Positions 7,293 through 10,475 of a stretch of 10,475 nt of DNA are shown here, one piece after another. Origin of the DNA: Spirochaetaceae bacterium (GTDB taxonomy: Bacteria; Spirochaetota; Spirochaetia; DSM-27196; SLAA01); contig PXEI01000296.1 of NCBI GenBank assembly GCA_003564775.1, positions 1 through 10,475 on the forward strand, given 5' to 3'. The position numbers and the translations under genes are program-made. How positions within the stretch are numbered: position 1 is the first letter of the stretch; every line of letters starts with the position of its first letter. Below the pieces are notes generated by a model. The model worked only from the letters and a program-made list of their open reading frames with translations, did no database searches and was not told the origin of the DNA.

Positions 7293-7298
7293 AGGAGG
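7293..7298 (+). promoter_or_regulatory. Ribosome binding site that sets the sufS GTG start
   Basis: A perfect AGGAGG lies five bases before the GTG at 7304. No ATG is available in frame near it, and the SufS homology begins soon after. A TATAAT hexamer (7278-7283) overlaps the sufD stop just upstream. Confidence 0.85.
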
Positions 7299-7303
7299 CT
7301 ACC

Positions 7304-8572
7304 GTGAGATCAACGCTATCGGTCGACAAGACTCCATCGCGGTCCGGCCTTGATATAGCCAGGATTCGGGAAGACTTTCCCAATCTGGGCATGAGTATGC
7401 GTGGCAAGCCCTTTGTGTATCTGGATAACGGCGCCACCTCGCTCAAACCCCGGCAGGTAATCGAGTCCGAGATCCGCTACTACGAAGAGTACTGCGCCAA
7501 CATTCATCGTGGCGTATATGAGTTCAGTGAGACTGCTACCGAGGAGTATGACTCTGTACGGTCAAGAGTTGCCCGCTTTATTGGAGCTCCCGAGGATGGG
7601 CATGTCATCTTCACTCGCGGTACCACCGAGTCGGTGAATGTAGTCATGCACGGGTGGGGCCGGAAGAACATAGGCAAGGGCGATGTCATTCTCATTAGCG
7701 AGATTGAACATCATGCTAACTACGTCACCTGGCAGCAACTGGCGCAGGAGAAGGGTGCTCGCCTTGAGTTTATTCCAGCAAGGCCTGACGGTAGTTTTGA
7801 CCTGACTGGACTTGAAGCACTCTTTGAACTGCCGGTGAAAATTGTTGCGGTCACCGCAATGTCCAACGTCACCGGGTACAAACCCGACCTCAAGACGATA
7901 ATAGACACGGCACACCAGCATGGGGTGCCGGTACTCGTAGACGCAGCGCAGTACGCCTCACACCACGCCGTGAATGTTGCGGAGTTGAACTGCGACTTTT
8001 TGTGCTTCTCCGGCCACAAAATGTGCGGGCCTACCGGAGTTGGGGTGCTGTACGGACGCGAAAGCCTGTTGGAGGATATGGATCCCTACATGTACGGTGG
8101 TGACATGGTTGTACGGGTCAAGCGCGATACTTCCACGTTTAAACCACTCCCGGAGCGCTTTGAGGCTGGTACACCGAACATAGCTGGCGTTATTGGACTT
8201 GGCGCTGCGGTGGAGTACTTGCAGAGCATAGGAATGGACGCCATAGCCGAACATGAGGCTCATCTTATTGATTACACCCTTGCACGTGCGGCCGAGTTCC
8301 CGGACCTTATCAGTTACGGCCCGGCCGATCACACTACACGTGGCGGAATTTTTTCCTTTAATCTGGGTGATGTCCACTCGCATGATGTGGGCTCCATTCT
8401 GGATCAGGAAGGAATAGCCGTGCGAACCGGCTTTCATTGTGCACAACCCATTATGCGTCTTTTCGGAGTGCCGGGGACGGTACGCGCATCCATGTACCTG
8501 TACAACGACACCGACGACATCGACATGCTTTTTGAAGGGCTGGACAAGGTGCGGGGGATTTTCAACAGATGA
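7304..8572 (+). CDS. sufS: SufS, PLP-dependent cysteine desulfurase
   Basis: SufS takes sulfur from L-cysteine, giving alanine and an enzyme-bound persulfide that SufU receives. The 422-residue class V aminotransferase-fold protein carries the PLP Schiff-base Lys239 (FSGHKMCGPTGVGVLYG), the substrate and cofactor motifs TRGTTESVN, SEIEHHANYVTW and VDAAQYASHH, and the catalytic Cys379 in RTGFHCAQPIM on a short loop, as in group II (SufS/CsdA) rather than IscS/NifS enzymes. About 15 residues before DIARIREDFPNL are an extension relative to the usual start; a GTG start is supported by the AGGAGG at 7293-7298. The stop overlaps the sufU start as ATGA. The adjacent sufU is the expected sulfur-acceptor partner. 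Confidence 0.97.
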   Translation: MRSTLSVDKTPSRSGLDIARIREDFPNLGMSMRGKPFVYLDNGATSLKPRQVIESEIRYYEEYCANIHRGVYEFSETATEEYDSVRSRVARFIGAPEDGHVIFTRGTTESVNVVMHGWGRKNIGKGDVILISEIEHHANYVTWQQLAQEKGARLEFIPARPDGSFDLTGLEALFELPVKIVAVTAMSNVTGYKPDLKTIIDTAHQHGVPVLVDAAQYASHHAVNVAELNCDFLCFSGHKMCGPTGVGVLYGRESLLEDMDPYMYGGDMVVRVKRDTSTFKPLPERFEAGTPNIAGVIGLGAAVEYLQSIGMDAIAEHEAHLIDYTLARAAEFPDLISYGPADHTTRGGIFSFNLGDVHSHDVGSILDQEGIAVRTGFHCAQPIMRLFGVPGTVRASMYLYNDTDDIDMLFEGLDKVRGIFNR

Positions 8573-9000
8573 GTTATGAAGAGGATCTGTACAAAGAGAT
8601 CATACTGGAAAACTACCGTTCCAAGAAGAACAAAGGGGCTATTGAGGCTGCGGACTTCCACGCAGAGGGGGCAAACCCGAGCTGTGGAGACGACCTTGAG
8701 CTGTTTCTCACCGTGAAAGATGGTGTGATAGAACGCATGACCTACGACGGTATTGGCTGCAGCATTTGCTGTGCCGGTGCCAATCTGTTGTGTGAGGCGT
8801 TAACCGGTCGTAGCTTCCAAGAGGCTCGGGATATTGTGGTGCAGTTCAAGGGCATGTTGCTTGAGGAACAGGAGCCGGATTTTGAGGACGCGATCTCGGA
8901 TCTTGAGGCGATGCAAGGGGTTAAGAAATATCCGGTTCGCATCAAATGTGCTTTACTCGCCTGGAACACCGTAGAGGGGATATTGAACAATGCTGAGTAA
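8569..9000 (+). CDS. sufU: SufU, zinc-dependent sulfur acceptor for SufS
   Basis: SufU is an IscU-fold protein that binds zinc and receives sulfur from SufS rather than acting as main scaffold. The 143-residue protein has the expected ligand set Cys39 and Asp41 (NPSCGDD), Cys64 (GIGCSI) and Cys127 (VRIKCALLAW). The 18-21 residue insertion between the second and third ligand (about 84-104, FKGMLLEEQEPDFEDAISDL) distinguishes SufU from IscU. Unusual: Cys67, Cys68 and Cys75 follow Cys64 in GCSICCAGANLLC, where the family usually has small residues (GCSISxAS). The start codon overlaps the sufS stop; the gene overlaps the next one by 11 bases. Confidence 0.95.
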   Translation: MSYEEDLYKEIILENYRSKKNKGAIEAADFHAEGANPSCGDDLELFLTVKDGVIERMTYDGIGCSICCAGANLLCEALTGRSFQEARDIVVQFKGMLLEEQEPDFEDAISDLEAMQGVKKYPVRIKCALLAWNTVEGILNNAE

Positions 9001-9298
9001 GGACGAACTCCTGGAGCTCATTCGGCCGGTCATTGACCCGGAGGTTGGGTTCTCAATTGTAGATATGGGGCTGATCTACGAGGCCGTACATAACGAAGAC
9101 GGCAGTGTGAATGTCACCATGACGCTCACTACGCCAATGTGCCCGCTGGGGCCACAAATTGCCGACGAAGTGGTAGACACCCTGGAAAAGCATCCGGACA
9201 TTTCCAAGGCAACACTACAGTGGAGCTTCAGTCCGGCCTGGAACCCGGCCACTATGGCAAGTGATGAAGTCAAATGGGCAATGGGTCTGTTCTCTTAG
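8990..9298 (+). CDS. sufT: DUF59/MIP18 family protein, SufT-like Fe-S maturation factor
   Basis: This 102-residue protein belongs to the DUF59 (MIP18/PaaD) family; suf-linked members, called SufT, help in Fe-S cluster maturation or transfer under high demand. Visible signatures are DPEVGFSIVDMGLIY (16-30), TTPMCPLGPQI with the conserved Cys51, and the C-terminal WSFSPAWNPATMASDEVKWAMG that resembles the W-x-P-x-W-x-P pattern of PaaD/SufT proteins. Its place at the end of a complete suf set supports the SufT reading, but a biochemical role cannot be seen in sequence. The start overlaps sufU by 11 bases and has GAGGGGA (8974-8980) nine bases upstream. Its end overlaps the next gene by 25 bases. 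Confidence 0.88.
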   Translation: MLSKDELLELIRPVIDPEVGFSIVDMGLIYEAVHNEDGSVNVTMTLTTPMCPLGPQIADEVVDTLEKHPDISKATLQWSFSPAWNPATMASDEVKWAMGLFS

Positions 9299-10038
9299 AT
9301 AAGGGTGTTTTTTCGCTGGTGCTCATGCGCCACGGCGAAAGTGTTTGGAACTCCGAGAACCGTTTTACCGGCTGGACCGATGTAGCTCTCTCTGCCACTG
9401 GTAGAGACGAAGCACAAAGGGCGGGGCGCCTGCTTGCGCAGAGGGGATTTGGGTTTGATGTAGCCTTTGCGTCGGTGCTGCGTCGTTCAACCGAGACCTT
9501 GGACATTGTACTGCAGGAACTGGATTCGCAGTCGGTGAACCGCACGCAAGGCACGGTTGAGCGTCACCACCATTGGCGACTTAACGAACGGCATTACGGC
9601 GCGCTGCAAGGCCAAAACAAAAGCGATGTAATTCGTTTCTACGATCCGGCGCACGTGCACCAATGGCGCCGCGGGTCTTTCGCACGTCCACCGGAGCTCA
9701 GCGTACAAGATGAACGTTTCCCCGGTAACGATCCACTGTATAGCGGCGTAGCGGTGCATGATCTGCCTCGCGGTGAGTCTATTCGTGACACTCAACGCAG
9801 GGTCTTACCGTACTGGAAGGAGCAGGTTTTGCCTGTTGTAAGAGCCGGACGGCGAGTCCTGGTTGTTGCTCACGGCCACACAATCCGCGCAATAGTGCGT
9901 GACATGTATACTATTGCAGAGGAAGCTTTTGTTTCCCTGAAAATTCCCACCGCATCTCCTATGCTCATATCCTTGGATGCAGAGTTGCATCCGGTGCATC
10001 ATTGGTGCTTTGCTGAGGAGGCGTCTCATGCCGGTTGA
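9274..10038 (+). CDS. gpmA: 2,3-bisphosphoglycerate-dependent phosphoglycerate mutase
   Basis: It interconverts 3- and 2-phosphoglycerate in glycolysis and gluconeogenesis through a phosphohistidine. Family marks are VLMRHGESVWN with catalytic His20, NRFTGWTDVALSATG, LNERHYGALQG with proton donor Glu105, QWRRGSFARPPEL, DERFPGNDPLY and VVAHGHTIRAIV with His200. The 254-residue length fits GpmA. Family members normally start two or three residues before the LVLxRHG strand; here about 13 residues precede it, because the only usable in-frame start is ATG 9274, 25 bases inside sufT, with no strong Shine-Dalgarno. The usual IPTGxP motif reads IPTASP. Co-transcription with the suf genes is inferred from the overlap. 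A broad-specificity phosphatase of the same fold is less likely because the mutase-specific WRRG and DERxPG blocks are kept. Confidence 0.93.
   Translation: MGNGSVLLDKGVFSLVLMRHGESVWNSENRFTGWTDVALSATGRDEAQRAGRLLAQRGFGFDVAFASVLRRSTETLDIVLQELDSQSVNRTQGTVERHHHWRLNERHYGALQGQNKSDVIRFYDPAHVHQWRRGSFARPPELSVQDERFPGNDPLYSGVAVHDLPRGESIRDTQRRVLPYWKEQVLPVVRAGRRVLVVAHGHTIRAIVRDMYTIAEEAFVSLKIPTASPMLISLDAELHPVHHWCFAEEASHAG
10015..10021 (+). promoter_or_regulatory. Ribosome binding site of the CYTH gene, inside gpmA
   Basis: GAGGAGG in the last codons of gpmA lies six bases before the ATG at 10028 and supports that start for the overlapping downstream gene. Confidence 0.8.
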
Positions 10039-10475
10039 GGTTGAACTGAAGGTTTGGGTAGACGATAGTCGGCTTTTGGAGGCGGAACTACAGCGCCGCT
10101 TCGGTGTAGGGGAGCCGTATCATAAATCGGACCGTTACTTCAGTGTCCTTTCCGACGAGCGGCGCGTTGAGTTTCGGCTGCGTCAGGACGGTGAACGAAC
10201 CCTGTGCACCCACAAGACCAAGAAAATTCATGATGGCATTGAGACAAGCAACGAAAACGAGTTCAGCGTTCCCGACCCGGTAGCTTTTGAACGTTTCGTG
10301 AAAATGCTTGGAGCTCGTGAGTTTGTTCGCAAAGAGAAAATCGGCCGACGTTTTCGCAGCGGTGACATGGTGCTTGAACTGTCAGAGATTGTGGGTCTCG
10401 GTGACTTTCTTGAGCTCGAGCTCCTGGTCTCGGAAGAGGCGGCTGGTGAGCCTGCACGGCATGCCGCACTTGTTC
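10028..10475 (+). CDS. CYTH-domain protein (CyaB/ThTPase superfamily), partial, 3' end beyond window
   Basis: An open frame of 149 codons starts at ATG 10028, overlaps gpmA by 11 bases and runs off the right edge. The N-terminal PVEVELK holds the ExExK signature (Glu4, Glu6, Lys8) of the CYTH fold, a beta-barrel that binds triphosphate substrates with divalent metal. Further matches are YHKSDRYFS (about 31-39), VEFRLRQDGERTLCTHKTKK (basic strand residues), REFVRKEKIGRRF (about 97-109) and LELSEIVGLGDFLELEL (about 115-131), the last being the acidic GLGxFxEIE block. Bacterial members act as class IV adenylate cyclases (CyaB), inorganic triphosphatases or thiamine triphosphatases, and the residues seen do not decide between these. 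No link to Fe-S assembly is known to me. Confidence 0.85.
   Translation, partial: MPVEVELKVWVDDSRLLEAELQRRFGVGEPYHKSDRYFSVLSDERRVEFRLRQDGERTLCTHKTKKIHDGIETSNENEFSVPDPVAFERFVKMLGAREFVRKEKIGRRFRSGDMVLELSEIVGLGDFLELELLVSEEAAGEPARHAALV

Noticed and set aside
1..10475. Search for mobile elements, CRISPR arrays, tRNA genes, toxin-antitoxin pairs or defence genes
   Set aside because: Every stretch over 160 bases is occupied by a housekeeping-type gene; no terminal inverted repeats, spaced repeats, cloverleaf-like segments or unexplained small genes were found by eye.

Overview
The window reads as an ordinary bacterial chromosomal segment of medium GC content. It is gene dense, the codon use looks uniform, and I see no insertion sequence, phage gene, tRNA, rRNA or CRISPR array. 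A taxonomic guess from sequence alone is weak. The gene order sufC-sufB-sufD-sufS-sufU, a dCACHE/HisKA_2 sensor kinase and a CyaB-like CYTH protein fit a free-living spirochaete (Spirochaetota) reasonably well, but other phyla with a zinc-type SufU cannot be excluded. A secreted PBP5-type carboxypeptidase shows that the organism has peptidoglycan.

Layout. (1) Bases 1-1473, minus strand: a membrane sensor histidine kinase of the HisKA_2 family, cut by the left window edge before its ATPase domain. (2) Bases 1474-1594: a 121-base divergent intergenic region. (3) Bases 1595-2875, plus strand: a D-alanyl-D-alanine carboxypeptidase. (4) Bases 2964-3569: a Mn-type superoxide dismutase with its own promoter candidate and a very strong terminator at 3603-3630. 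(5) From a promoter candidate at about 3669, a tightly packed plus-strand operon runs to the right edge: sufC, sufB, sufD, sufS, sufU, a DUF59/SufT-like gene, a 2,3-bisphosphoglycerate-dependent phosphoglycerate mutase and a CYTH-domain gene cut by the window edge. Gene junctions are overlaps of 4-25 bases or gaps of 6-21 bases.

How the genes work together. SufS removes sulfur from cysteine and SufU accepts and passes on the persulfide. SufB, SufC and SufD form the ATP-driven scaffold where the cluster is built, and the SufT-like protein probably helps in cluster maturation or delivery. Superoxide dismutase, directly upstream but separately terminated, protects labile Fe-S clusters, so the neighbourhood has an oxidative-stress and Fe-S theme. 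The mutase and CYTH genes appear to be co-transcribed passengers; a direct role in Fe-S biology is not evident.

I do not see an unknown multi-gene system here. The most interesting leads are regulatory: a shared CGGAAATTCCGA-like element in the sod, suf and kinase/carboxypeptidase promoter regions, a duplicated ribosome-binding segment before sufC, and apparently leader-poor starts at the divergent promoter region. A cysteine-rich variant of SufU and the extension of the suf operon into gpmA and a CYTH gene are also worth checking.
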